Below are positions 46,563-54,802 of a DNA stretch of 64,000 nt, in pieces (positions within the stretch are counted from its first letter, which is position 1; each line of letters opens with the position of its first letter). The position numbers and the translations under genes are program-made. The notes under the pieces are model-generated. The model did not search any database. It saw only the letters and a list, made by a program, of their open reading frames with translations, and was not told the origin of the DNA. Where the stretch lies: the NCBI RefSeq assembly GCF_022818495.1, contig NZ_CP089291.1, positions 3,179,501 through 3,243,500 on the forward strand, read 5' to 3'. This stretch comes from Fodinisporobacter ferrooxydans (GTDB taxonomy: Bacteria; Bacillota; Bacilli; Tumebacillales; MYW30-H2).

Positions 46563-46586
46563 CGCTCGCCAAGAAAATAGCGAGCG
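46563..46586. terminator. hairpin between the convergent IclR and hydroxylase genes
   Basis: CGCTCGC pairs perfectly with GCGAGCG over ten bases. On the minus strand it is followed by ATTCTTCT, so it may end the gentisate operon. Confidence 0.5.
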
Positions 46587-46617
46587 TATAAAAAATATAT
46601 GAATAGTTTCCTGGATT

Positions 46618-47826
46618 TTAGTGAACCGGCAGGGCGTCTCCGTTGTAGCGATAGGAGTACAGCCAATTTACATAATGAGTGTCTTGGGAATCTCGATTTT
46701 CCATGATTGAATTCCGCAAAAGGATTGCTGTCGGATCCACAGCGTGGATAATTTCACCCCATGTGCGGGCGCTGCGTTGTACGCTTGTTGCACGTGCCAT
46801 TCGCTTCTGTTGATATGCCGAAAAAGCGGTTCCGAAGTCATCGCCGTGCTCGTGAAGAGAATCCGACAAGCAAGCTGCATCCTCGATAGCCTGACAACCA
46901 CCTTGAGCCAGATATTGCAGCATCGGATGTGCGGCGTCTCCGAGCAATGCGACACGCCCCGACGTCCAGTTGTTGATCGGTTCGCGGTCGTACATTGGCC
47001 AACGACGCTGACGTGATATGAAGCTGACTGCATGGCGCACAGGATCACAGCATTTCCCAAAATGTTCGTCAATCTCGTCTGGTGTTCCCCAATCATCGGA
47101 GTCTTCTTTGTATCGAAAACTTTTAAAGACGATTACCTGATTATAAAGCTCACCACGACGCACCGGGTATTGAACCAGGTGCAGGTTTGGGCCGATCCAC
47201 ATTAGAACGTCATCCATATCGGTACCTGCTGTGCCAGATACTTCTTCCATTGAAATGGTGCCACGATACGCTACATACTGGGAGGGGACAGTTTGATCGT
47301 TACTGAATAATTTACGAGTGATTGAATGCAGTCCGTCAGCTCCAATTACTGCATCCGCAACATAGGCTGTTCCATCATGTAAAGTTACCCGAGCTTTCTT
47401 CCCTAAATTTTCTACTTTTTCTACGGCTTGGTTCGTCAGAACGGTAATTTTTTCATTATCCTTGCAGGCTTCATACAACACTTGTTGTAAATCAGCACGG
47501 TGCAGCACGATGTATGGGTAACCGTACTTTTTAAGGAAGGAACCGCCCAAATCAAGAGCACTAAGCTCTTTTCCGGTCATAGCATCCATCAACACCAAAC
47601 GTTTCGGAAATACTGCAAGTTCGGATAGTTTATCCATCACGCCAAAGCGAGATAAAACGGATGTTGCATTAGGTGACAATTGAATGCCTGCACCAACTTC
47701 ACGGATTTCTGGTGCCTGCTCCAAAACATAAACAGAACGTCCTGATTCAGCAACTCCCAGCGCTGCTGTGAGGCCGCCAATACCGCCGCCAACGATTAAA
47801 AATGGAATTTCTTTTATATTTGACAT
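46618..47826 (-). CDS. 3-hydroxybenzoate 6-hydroxylase-like flavoprotein
   Basis: A 402-residue class A FAD monooxygenase. The FAD dinucleotide-binding motif is VGGGIGGLTAALGVAE near the N terminus. The NAD(P)H/FAD DG motif is VIGADGLHS, and the GD motif is VALLGDAAHPMLQYLAQGG. The central MWIGPNLHLVQYPVRRGELYNQV is characteristic of 3-hydroxybenzoate 6-hydroxylases, which make gentisate; salicylate hydroxylases are close relatives. The gentisate dioxygenase gene directly upstream in the same operon supports the assignment. Confidence 0.82.
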   Translation of the reverse strand: MSNIKEIPFLIVGGGIGGLTAALGVAESGRSVYVLEQAPEIREVGAGIQLSPNATSVLSRFGVMDKLSELAVFPKRLVLMDAMTGKELSALDLGGSFLKKYGYPYIVLHRADLQQVLYEACKDNEKITVLTNQAVEKVENLGKKARVTLHDGTAYVADAVIGADGLHSITRKLFSNDQTVPSQYVAYRGTISMEEVSGTAGTDMDDVLMWIGPNLHLVQYPVRRGELYNQVIVFKSFRYKEDSDDWGTPDEIDEHFGKCCDPVRHAVSFISRQRRWPMYDREPINNWTSGRVALLGDAAHPMLQYLAQGGCQAIEDAACLSDSLHEHGDDFGTAFSAYQQKRMARATSVQRSARTWGEIIHAVDPTAILLRNSIMENRDSQDTHYVNWLYSYRYNGDALPVH

Positions 47827-47969
47827 TCTTAAAACTCCTCTCTACTGATCTAAAAACTATATCAATCAGATTTTTTATAGTTGTATTCTTCCTAAAACGC
47901 TTTCTCATGGTTTGAATTTGCAAGATTTACTCTACAAGAGATTGTCTCAGAATGGATAACATCTACAAC

Positions 47970-49082
47970 TTACGGTAGAAGTGGTTTGAATTCATCTGTA
48001 ATCTCTTGATGGCCTTGATTTTTTTCATAATCTTCTTCTCGTTGTACACTGAATTTTTCCATAATAGGCAAATCACTTACAGAAAATAAAAAAGAATCTT
48101 CTGTGGCAATATGCTCATGCCAAGCCCAGTTTGGTACGACGAAGTAATCTCCTTTGGACCAATCAAAACGAACGCCATTAATTACGGAGCAACCAGAACC
48201 TTCGAAGACTTGATAGATGACGGAATAAGTATGTCGATGTGCCTTGGAATGGAACCCTTTCGGAATTTTTTGCATCCAAGCGGCAATATTCGGATTTGCC
48301 GTTTTCCCATTCGACGGGTTGATATACTCTATGGCATAACCGTCATAAGGGTCTGGTTCATACTGGCTGAGTCCATGGATTGCAGCCAAGGTTTGAGACC
48401 ATTTGTAAGAACCAAGTGGAGCGATCTTCGGATAACGATCCGAAATTGGACGAACCATTCCGCCTGCATAACGTTGTGAAGAATAGTTATCCGGAACTTT
48501 CGGTTGTTCTATTTTTTCCGGATAATGTTCAAAAAATGTCCCGCCAATCGAATACAATGTCGGAATATCCAAAGCATCCATCCAAATCATCGGCTCGGCA
48601 CCTAAATGTGCATGACCGTGCCAGAGTCCTCCTGGAGTAATCAGATAGTCTCCTTCCTCCATAAATATCCGTTCTCCTTGGACGATGGTATACGCTCCTG
48701 AACCATTTGTAATAAAACGAAGAGCGCTTTGGGTATGGCGATGGGATGGTGCTGTTTCTCCCGGCAATATTAACTGGACAGCGGCATAAAGAGTTTGTGT
48801 AGTAGAAGCCCATCCCCATGGTTCACGGTGTTTTAGGCCAGGGTTTTGCAAGTAAATAGCCCTTCTTTCTCCTCCACGATCAGGAGTGAAAATTTCACGT
48901 GCCTCCATCAGTTTGGTGTGAAGGGTTTTCCATTTCCATAAATAAGCCACAGCTTGTGGTTTTGGTTCGTGTGGCATCAATTCCGGGATTGCATGCCATA
49001 GCGGTCCTAGATGGTACTTTTCAATCTCTCTATTAAATTCTTTTACAATTTGGCTGTGGAAAAACTCCATTTTTTCTGCCAT
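47970..49082 (-). CDS. gentisate 1,2-dioxygenase
   Basis: A 370-residue double-cupin protein, a Fe(II) enzyme opening gentisate to maleylpyruvate. N-terminal cupin ligands are in APSHRHTQSALRFI and GLWHGHAHLG; the second cupin has KAHRHTYSVIYQVFEG and NWAWHEHIA. The block REPWGWASTTQTLYAAVQLILPGE is typical of gentisate dioxygenases. Length is normal. It is the second gene from the 3' end of the minus-strand operon. Confidence 0.9.
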   Translation of the reverse strand: MAEKMEFFHSQIVKEFNREIEKYHLGPLWHAIPELMPHEPKPQAVAYLWKWKTLHTKLMEAREIFTPDRGGERRAIYLQNPGLKHREPWGWASTTQTLYAAVQLILPGETAPSHRHTQSALRFITNGSGAYTIVQGERIFMEEGDYLITPGGLWHGHAHLGAEPMIWMDALDIPTLYSIGGTFFEHYPEKIEQPKVPDNYSSQRYAGGMVRPISDRYPKIAPLGSYKWSQTLAAIHGLSQYEPDPYDGYAIEYINPSNGKTANPNIAAWMQKIPKGFHSKAHRHTYSVIYQVFEGSGCSVINGVRFDWSKGDYFVVPNWAWHEHIATEDSFLFSVSDLPIMEKFSVQREEDYEKNQGHQEITDEFKPLLP

Positions 49083-49105
49083 TCGGCATCACCTCGTTTA
49101 TTGTA

Positions 49106-49594
49106 TTAATGAATCTCACGAAATTGTTGGATGTTTCGATTGATTTGCTGCAGATGTTTGCCAAGATGTTCAATTATAAGATGGTCTACAATAAATTCCA
49201 TAGGCTTTGTTCCAAAACGCGGGTTGCGGCTTGGAGATTCGATTTTTAAAGCCTCCTCACGAAGAGATCCGAGAACATCTTGGACTTGCTTTTTGGAATT
49301 TTCGAGTTCCTGTATTACATCGTGAATTGAACGCTGATCTGTCTGAGCTACTGCAGCCAGTCGGCCCTCATGTTGTAAACCACGGCCCCATTCTGTACCT
49401 GGCATGTTCACAACCTGTTGAATTTCATGTAACCAGTAGGGGGTAGCCTCATTGATGTGGCATAATATCTGCATAATTGACCAGACATCCGCATCTGGTT
49501 TCCAACGGATCAAATCTTCAGGCAATTCTTTTGTAACGCGAATGATTTGGTCTATGCGTTCCTGTATCTGTTTGATTTCCTCTTGGCAGTTCAT
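49106..49594 (-). CDS. DinB-fold metalloprotein, candidate maleylpyruvate isomerase
   Basis: A 162-residue DinB-fold four-helix protein. The metal-binding His triad is visible as H46 (LCHINEA) and the H-x3-H pair H143/H147 (IEHLGKHLQQ). DinB-fold enzymes include the mycothiol-dependent maleylpyruvate isomerase of Actinobacteria and bacillithiol-dependent transferases of Bacilli. The gene sits exactly where gentisate clusters carry the isomerase, between gentisate dioxygenase and the fumarylpyruvate hydrolase. A bacillithiol-dependent maleylpyruvate isomerase is therefore a good hypothesis but is not shown. It is separated from its neighbours by 23 and 2 bases, within one operon. Confidence 0.7.
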   Translation of the reverse strand: MNCQEEIKQIQERIDQIIRVTKELPEDLIRWKPDADVWSIMQILCHINEATPYWLHEIQQVVNMPGTEWGRGLQHEGRLAAVAQTDQRSIHDVIQELENSKKQVQDVLGSLREEALKIESPSRNPRFGTKPMEFIVDHLIIEHLGKHLQQINRNIQQFREIH

Positions 49595-49596
49595 GA

Positions 49597-50541
49597 TTAC
49601 TCCCCCAGGTCGACTTTTTTTATGCGATTTTCCAATACTCCAATGCGATCGATTTCAATACGAACCACATCTCCGTCTTTCAAGAATACCTGTGGATCCC
49701 GAGCAACTCCTACGCCGCCTGGTGTCCCTGTCAAGATTACATCACCTGGTTCAAGTGTCATCAGATTTGAAAGAAATTCAACCAAATATTGGACGGTAAA
49801 AACAAGATTCCGTGTATTGGAATGTTGGCGTTCCTCGCCATTTACGGTTAATACAACCTCAAGTCCCGACGGATCTGAAATCTCATCCGCAGTTACCAGC
49901 CATGGACCCATTGGCGCACTTCCTTCTACAGTTTTTCCTTGCAACCATTGAATGGTTCTTCTTTGGATGTCTCTGTATGTGACGTCATTGACAATCGTAT
50001 AACCAGCCACGTACTCTAAAGCGTTTTCTTGGCTTACATTTCTTGCCCGTTTACCGATAACAAATGCAAATTCTGCCTCATAGTCCAACTGTTCCGAGAC
50101 CGGAAAATGTGGTACATCATCCTGAGGTCCCAGAATCGTATTGCTGAACTTGGCAAATACTACGGGATACGGTGGTAGTTCTCGTTTCATTTCAAGAATA
50201 TGCTCGCGATAGTTGTGTCCCACACATATCATTTTGGCCGGATTTAAGACAGGTGCGTCTATTTTCACATCCGATACCTGATGGACAACTTTATATTGAA
50301 AAGGCTCGGTATTTTGCTTAACAAATTCGATCGCATGTTTTGCCAAATTCATGCTCTGTTCTCCACCTTGCAAGAACTCCACCATATTCGCCGGAACATA
50401 TGCTTCCGCAATTTGTTGCGCACGAATTTGTCCCTCTGCTTCTAACATGGAACGACAAGCCAGATTTAAATCTATGATCGTATCGTCTATGACGCTTCCA
50501 ATTCTGGTATTCCCATCGTAACGAAAACTCACTAGCTTCAT
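49597..50541 (-). CDS. fumarylacetoacetate hydrolase family, probable fumarylpyruvate hydrolase
   Basis: A 314-residue FAH-family hydrolase. Signatures are ICVGHNYREH, the metal-binding DYEAEFAFVIGKRARNV, VNDVTYRDIQRR, and GDVILTGTPGGVG. In the gentisate pathway it would split fumarylpyruvate to fumarate and pyruvate. Related FAH proteins use acylpyruvates or oxaloacetate, so the assignment rests on the operon. GGAGAT lies upstream of the ATG. Confidence 0.85.
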   Translation of the reverse strand: MKLVSFRYDGNTRIGSVIDDTIIDLNLACRSMLEAEGQIRAQQIAEAYVPANMVEFLQGGEQSMNLAKHAIEFVKQNTEPFQYKVVHQVSDVKIDAPVLNPAKMICVGHNYREHILEMKRELPPYPVVFAKFSNTILGPQDDVPHFPVSEQLDYEAEFAFVIGKRARNVSQENALEYVAGYTIVNDVTYRDIQRRTIQWLQGKTVEGSAPMGPWLVTADEISDPSGLEVVLTVNGEERQHSNTRNLVFTVQYLVEFLSNLMTLEPGDVILTGTPGGVGVARDPQVFLKDGDVVRIEIDRIGVLENRIKKVDLGE

Positions 50542-50655
50542 ATTTTTATCTCCTTTTAACTTAGAAGTAGGAAAATGAATGAAGTACTGCGAAATCGATA
50601 GCTTTTTTGAAGGATACTTCCAATGTATTGTCTGATTCCGCTTTCAGATTTCAAA

Positions 50656-50910
50656 TTACTTAACATTCCATTCCTTTACCTTATAGATACATGTATTTTC
50701 CATAAACATTGGATCATTTTCAGCCAGTTTAACAGCCTCTTCTAATGAGTTGGCCTGAAGGATGTATGCGCCGCCTGTTTGATCCGTGAATCCACCAGCT
50801 GCAACTAAAATATCTTGTTCACGCAATTGTTGTATATATCGCAGATGGTTTGGGATAGATTCACCAGTAAACTGTGGTTGACGCTCGATGAATACAAGAA
50901 ATTTTTTCAT
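50656..50910 (-). CDS. YCII-related protein
   Basis: An 84-residue YciI-like dimeric alpha/beta protein. The hallmark blocks are VFIERQPQFTGE near the start, DILVAAGGFTDQTGGAYILQANSLEEAVKLAENDPMF (in blocks) and a C-terminal YKVKEW. The family has the fold of muconolactone isomerase and a His-Asp pair in some members; function is mostly unknown. It is the first gene of the minus-strand gentisate operon downstream of the AraC regulator. Confidence 0.82.
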   Translation of the reverse strand: MKKFLVFIERQPQFTGESIPNHLRYIQQLREQDILVAAGGFTDQTGGAYILQANSLEEAVKLAENDPMFMENTCIYKVKEWNVK

Positions 50911-51046
50911 TTTATCACCTCAAGTTCTGTTTATAATAATAGTTGATATTGTTCACTATTTATATAAATATTAAATATCGAAAAAGAAACTTTGTCAATA
51001 TACTAAGATGATAATATTTATTGTTAAAATATCTTCACCACACCAC

Positions 51047-52273
51047 TTAATGATTTGCATTTCTATATTCGGTCGGTGTGATACCTTCTATTTTTTTGAA
51101 GATGCGGGTAAAATATCCGGCATCATCAAAACCTACATAACCCGCTATCTCATCAATTGATGTATAGTCTGTTTTTAAAATCAGTTTTGCTTCTTCAATT
51201 CGCTTTTTTTGAAGAAATTCAGTAATCGTCATTCCGGTTTCTTTCTTAAATTGTCTCGATAAATGCGCCGGATGTACGAAACAATATTCTGCCAGATGCT
51301 TTAAATCGAATGGTTTGCTATAATGAACATCCAAAAAGCGGACCGCTTTTTGGATCAAAGAAGAGTAACCGGAAATCGCATGCGTTTTCACTAAATCGCA
51401 GTACTCATGGCACATGATCATTCTCATCCTATCCAGAGAATCAATGCTATCGATACGTTCAATCTGAATTGCGAACTTCTCAGAAATATGATGTAGGTAA
51501 AAAGGATGAACTTTGCCATTCCTCGCTGCAATCCGCAGAAGTGTATTCAAAATGATTAATCCATTTTTCATTACTCGTACTGGTTGGCCTGGAAGACGTT
51601 CCGAAAAATCAAATAAATTTCCGAACATTGACAAAGATTGCTCTAACTTTGCTTTTTTGCCCAACTCAACAGCATGCATGATTTCGTTCTCTATCTTGTA
51701 TCGCAAGTCAATTAAATCCGTATACTCCTCATCCACCTGTTGCAAAATTCCATGATGATGTGTTGCTTTAACACGCTTCGAGGTATTTTTTTCCGCATCT
51801 TGGGAATGCAAAGGAGCTTCACGGAGTGTTCGAACCGTATAAAGGACATTTGCAATGCTTTTAATTTTTGAATTGCTGATCAGTTTTAATCCTCGCAAGA
51901 ACTCTTCAAATATAATCATCTTCTTTTCATCAATCTTGTAAGTTTCTTTAAGTTTCTGCGTATCAGGTGTTTGTTTTAAAAAAGGGCCGATAACGAAAAG
52001 TTTGATATCTCCCTCAACTACTTCAACCAAATTTGCCAAATAAGACAGCCCAAACTCGTTCGTATATATGCAGCAATGGTTCAAATGCTGTTCCGCTTCT
52101 ACCCGAAGGACCGAGAAATCTTTTTTCTGAAATTCAAATAAAAAATCTGGAAAAGGATTGCGTTCTAATTCTAATAGGATCGAGCCATCATGTTCCATTA
52201 CGGACATGTTGATATCGATCAAATAAAAAATAGTTGCACTTACAGATTCTATATGGAAAGAGTGATCAGTCAT
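51047..52273 (-). CDS. AraC family transcriptional regulator
   Basis: A 408-residue regulator with a long N-terminal sensory region and a C-terminal AraC DNA-binding domain. The latter has two helix-turn-helix units: HLAEYCFVHPAHLSRQFKKETG and IDEIAGYVGFDDAGYFTRIFKK, followed by GITPTEYR. I start it at MTDHSFHI, which has AGAAGGGG upstream; the frame extends 14 codons further. It may control the gentisate operon together with the IclR regulator, or the aldehyde dehydrogenase operon on its other side. Confidence 0.85.
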   Translation of the reverse strand: MTDHSFHIESVSATIFYLIDINMSVMEHDGSILLELERNPFPDFLFEFQKKDFSVLRVEAEQHLNHCCIYTNEFGLSYLANLVEVVEGDIKLFVIGPFLKQTPDTQKLKETYKIDEKKMIIFEEFLRGLKLISNSKIKSIANVLYTVRTLREAPLHSQDAEKNTSKRVKATHHHGILQQVDEEYTDLIDLRYKIENEIMHAVELGKKAKLEQSLSMFGNLFDFSERLPGQPVRVMKNGLIILNTLLRIAARNGKVHPFYLHHISEKFAIQIERIDSIDSLDRMRMIMCHEYCDLVKTHAISGYSSLIQKAVRFLDVHYSKPFDLKHLAEYCFVHPAHLSRQFKKETGMTITEFLQKKRIEEAKLILKTDYTSIDEIAGYVGFDDAGYFTRIFKKIEGITPTEYRNANH

Positions 52274-52413
52274 TTTCAAACCCCTTCTAATGTTAATGGA
52301 ATCCTTGTAAAGCAAATATCATCCTTTTTTATTTCAGGATGATACGAGTATAATCATTTCCGGAAACGAATTCAATAACATTCAAAAATGAAAATTTAAG
52401 GAGGCAAAGCAAA

Positions 52414-52603
52414 ATGAAAACGTATGGCGACAAAAGATGAAATGGTTGATTTCGCAATTGCATATGAGCCGATATTTGCACAAGCCAGTTTGTTCTCAAC
52501 GGGGACGACAGGCTTGCGCATTATGGAAAATTTTGGTATTGAACAGGTTCTTACGTTGCCCACGGTATTTTGTCATATTTATAACAATAAAATCGTTATA
52601 TAA
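52414..52603 (+). pseudogene. methylglyoxal synthase fragment
   Basis: The strong ribosome site AAGGAGGCAAAGC precedes an ATG whose frame stops after eight codons. A second frame, from 52424, reads [17 protein letters not shown] and [17 protein letters not shown], matching the N-terminal third of MgsA (K-x2-M-V-x-F-x-x-A-Y, then ATGTTGL). The catalytic Asp region downstream is missing and the frame ends at 52603. A deletion and a frameshift have destroyed the gene. Confidence 0.7.
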
Positions 52604-52770
52604 AACAATTCATGTAATGTTTTGGTGGAAGCTAAATCAGCCTATTCCAGGTTTCTAATAACTTGCCAAATTCGATATGCCCAACCTAATCTAAGGAAAC
52701 GTTGGCTTCTGAAGAGACTGTTTTCGTATGAATGAAGATGTTCGTATGTTTGTAAAAGTTGGCTGCGGAT
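52604..52770. other. unassigned gap before the first aryl-CoA promoter
   Basis: No gene recognised. It contains a direct repeat of TTCGTATG (around 52724-52750) and scattered stops in all frames; probably remnants of lost genes. Confidence 0.3.
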
Positions 52771-52774
52771 AGTA

Positions 52775-52837
52775 TTGACATATATCTATGATAATATTAT
52801 ATTACATATATATTAATAATAATTATTAAAATGTAAT
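52775..52837 (+). promoter_or_regulatory. promoter P1 with palindromic operator (aldehyde dehydrogenase operon)
   Basis: TTGACA (52775-52780), 17 bases, TATATT (52798-52803). Just after the -10 lies ATTACAT (52801-52807) with its inverted partner ATGTAAT (52831-52837), enclosing the odd-length palindrome TTAATAAT-A-ATTATTAA (52813-52829). The same -35, spacing and -10, and the same ATTACA/TGTAAT frame, occur at 60533-60595 before paaA, so the two operons probably share a repressor. Confidence 0.7.
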
Positions 52838-52860
52838 AAATAGAAAAGGAGGCATTAGTA

Positions 52861-53031
52861 TTTCAATCCTAGATCAATTGGATATGAGGTACATATGCAA
52901 TGGATCTAGCGTAATCAAGCGAACTTGCCGCCAGACCGATAAAGAATGTACAGGGGGATTTTTAAATGTTATAAGCAAACGCTTACAGTTAAACGAATGG
53001 AAATTGGCTGATGGCACGCGGCGGTAAAGTG
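52861..53031 (+). other. degenerate leader, possible relic of a duplicated paaA 5' end
   Basis: After AAAAGGAGGC the frame has no standard start codon. The 15-mer AAGCAAACGCTTACA at 52973-52987 also occurs in paaA at 60735-60749, 198 versus 202 bases after the respective TTGACA. The 18 bases before it are also partly alike. The segment also contains a 12-of-14 match to a cre box (52974-52987). No intact gene. Confidence 0.35.
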
Positions 53032-53261
53032 TACGCAAAGCGATGCATTTGTGCAGCGGATTTTGCGTGCATGAATATCGCAAATTTCTCTTCATCGATC
53101 CAAGATTGCCTGAAGAGGTACTGCCAAGTGACTGGATTGGAGAGGAAGCGAGGTCATTCTTTCGAAAGTATCATCAATTTTTATCTCCGCTTGCTGAAAA
53201 GTTCTTTTATCGTAATTTGGTCGTCATGAATGAAGATGAGGAAGGGGCTATGGTACCTTGA
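53032..53261 (+). pseudogene. PaaX-like repressor, C-terminal fragment
   Basis: The frame reads EYRKFLFIDPRLPEEVLPSDWIGEEARSFFRKYHQFLSPLAEKFF (in blocks). This is the conserved C-terminal end of PaaX-family repressors: F-x-x-x-DPxLPxELLPxDWxGxxAxxLFxxYHxLL. About 70 of roughly 290 residues remain; the winged-helix N-terminal domain and CoA-binding middle are gone. Its stop overlaps the TTG start of the aldehyde dehydrogenase, so an intact gene was once cotranscribed with it. Confidence 0.72.
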
Positions 53262-54736
53262 AGAAAATCTATCAACTTTTTATAAATGGAGAATTTGTCA
53301 ACAGCAGCAATGGCGCCTTCTTTGATACGTATAACCCGGCAACTGGTGCAGTGATTGCACAAGTTGCCAAAGGGACAAAGGAAGATGTTGACAAGGCAGT
53401 TGCAGCAGCACGCCAAGCATTCGAACAAGGGTCTTGGCCGAAAATGAACGGGGCAAAAAGAGCTCGTGTATTGAATGAAGTGGCCAGAATCATGCGGAAC
53501 AGACTCGATGAAATTATCGAGCTTGAAGTTTTGAATAGCGGCAAAACCGTTGCGACCGCAAAAGGTCAGATTGTACAGGCAATTGAAGATTTTGAGTTTT
53601 ATGCATCGGCGACCGTTACATTGGGCGGGCAAACCGTTCCAATGCCGAATGGATTCTTTACGTATACACTCAAAGAGCCTTTGGGGGTTTGTGGTCAGAT
53701 CATTCCCTGGAATTATCCGTTCATGATGGCCGCATGGAAGATTGCACCGGCATTGGCAGCAGGTTGTACGGTTGTCTTGAAGCCGGCAAGCAATACGCCG
53801 ATCACCGCGCTAGTCCTTGCAGAAATTTGCCATGAAGCGGGTGTGCCGGCTGGTGTTGTAAACGTTATAACCGGCAGTGGCGCGGAAATCGGGCCGTACA
53901 TCAGTGACCATCCGGGCATCGATAAAATAGCTTTTACGGGTGAAACAGCGACCGGGAAAGAAATCATGGCGCGAGCGGCCCAGACCATTAAGAGAGTAAC
54001 ATTGGAGCTGGGCGGCAAATCTGCAAATATTATATTTGATGATGCAGACATTGATGCAGCGGTAGACGGTTCTCTGCATGGAATTTATTACAATACGGGG
54101 CAGTCTTGTGAAGCGCGTTCCCGCTTGTTTGTGCATGAGAACATTTACGATGAATTTATGGGGAAATTTTTAGATAAAGTGAGCCGTATCAAAGTTGGCG
54201 ATCCATTCGACAGTTCTGTGCATATAGGTGCGATCGTTTCCAAAGCACAGGAACAGGTCATTGATCAGTATGTAAAAATCGCGGAAGAAGAGGGAGCAGA
54301 AGTCTTGTATGGCGGCAAACGTCCAGAGGGTCCTGATTTTGAAAACGGATACTGGTATATGCCGACAGTGATTGCGAACGTTACAAACAACATGCGTGTG
54401 GCCCAGGAAGAAATTTTTGGACCTGTTGTAGTTGTCATGAAGTTTCATGATGAAGATGATGTGGTTCGACAGGCGAACGATTCCATTTATGGTCTGGCTG
54501 GAGCTGTTTGGACGCGCGACCATGCCAAAGCATATCGCGTGTCTGCAGCGATTCGTGCCGGAATTGTCATGGTTAACTCGCCCATTTCCGCTTTTCCGGG
54601 TGTCGCGTTTGGCGGCTACAAACAATCCGGTTTTGGCAGAGAATTGGCGCTCGAAACCCTGAATTTATACACGGAAACCAAAAGTGTTGTCTCGTATGTG
54701 GGCAAACGTCCGTTAAATCTGCTAGGTGTGAAGTAG
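53258..54736 (+). CDS. aldehyde dehydrogenase, possibly for phenylacetaldehyde
   Basis: A 492-residue NAD(P)-dependent aldehyde dehydrogenase. Motifs are IIPWNYPFMMAAWKIAPALAAG, VTLELGGKSANI (general base Glu), the nucleophile Cys in YYNTGQSCEARSR, and EEIFGPVV. It starts with TTG at 53258, eleven bases after GAGGAAGGGG. It is the first intact gene of the operon behind promoter P1, with an aryl-CoA ligase downstream, so oxidation of an aromatic aldehyde to the acid is likely. The substrate is inferred from context only. Confidence 0.88.
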   Translation: MKKIYQLFINGEFVNSSNGAFFDTYNPATGAVIAQVAKGTKEDVDKAVAAARQAFEQGSWPKMNGAKRARVLNEVARIMRNRLDEIIELEVLNSGKTVATAKGQIVQAIEDFEFYASATVTLGGQTVPMPNGFFTYTLKEPLGVCGQIIPWNYPFMMAAWKIAPALAAGCTVVLKPASNTPITALVLAEICHEAGVPAGVVNVITGSGAEIGPYISDHPGIDKIAFTGETATGKEIMARAAQTIKRVTLELGGKSANIIFDDADIDAAVDGSLHGIYYNTGQSCEARSRLFVHENIYDEFMGKFLDKVSRIKVGDPFDSSVHIGAIVSKAQEQVIDQYVKIAEEEGAEVLYGGKRPEGPDFENGYWYMPTVIANVTNNMRVAQEEIFGPVVVVMKFHDEDDVVRQANDSIYGLAGAVWTRDHAKAYRVSAAIRAGIVMVNSPISAFPGVAFGGYKQSGFGRELALETLNLYTETKSVVSYVGKRPLNLLGVK

Positions 54737-54802
54737 AAGAAGATGCTCGTGCCTAACCTAAGGTACTCAGGTTGATTTTTGATACAAGCATAAAATGACC
54801 AA

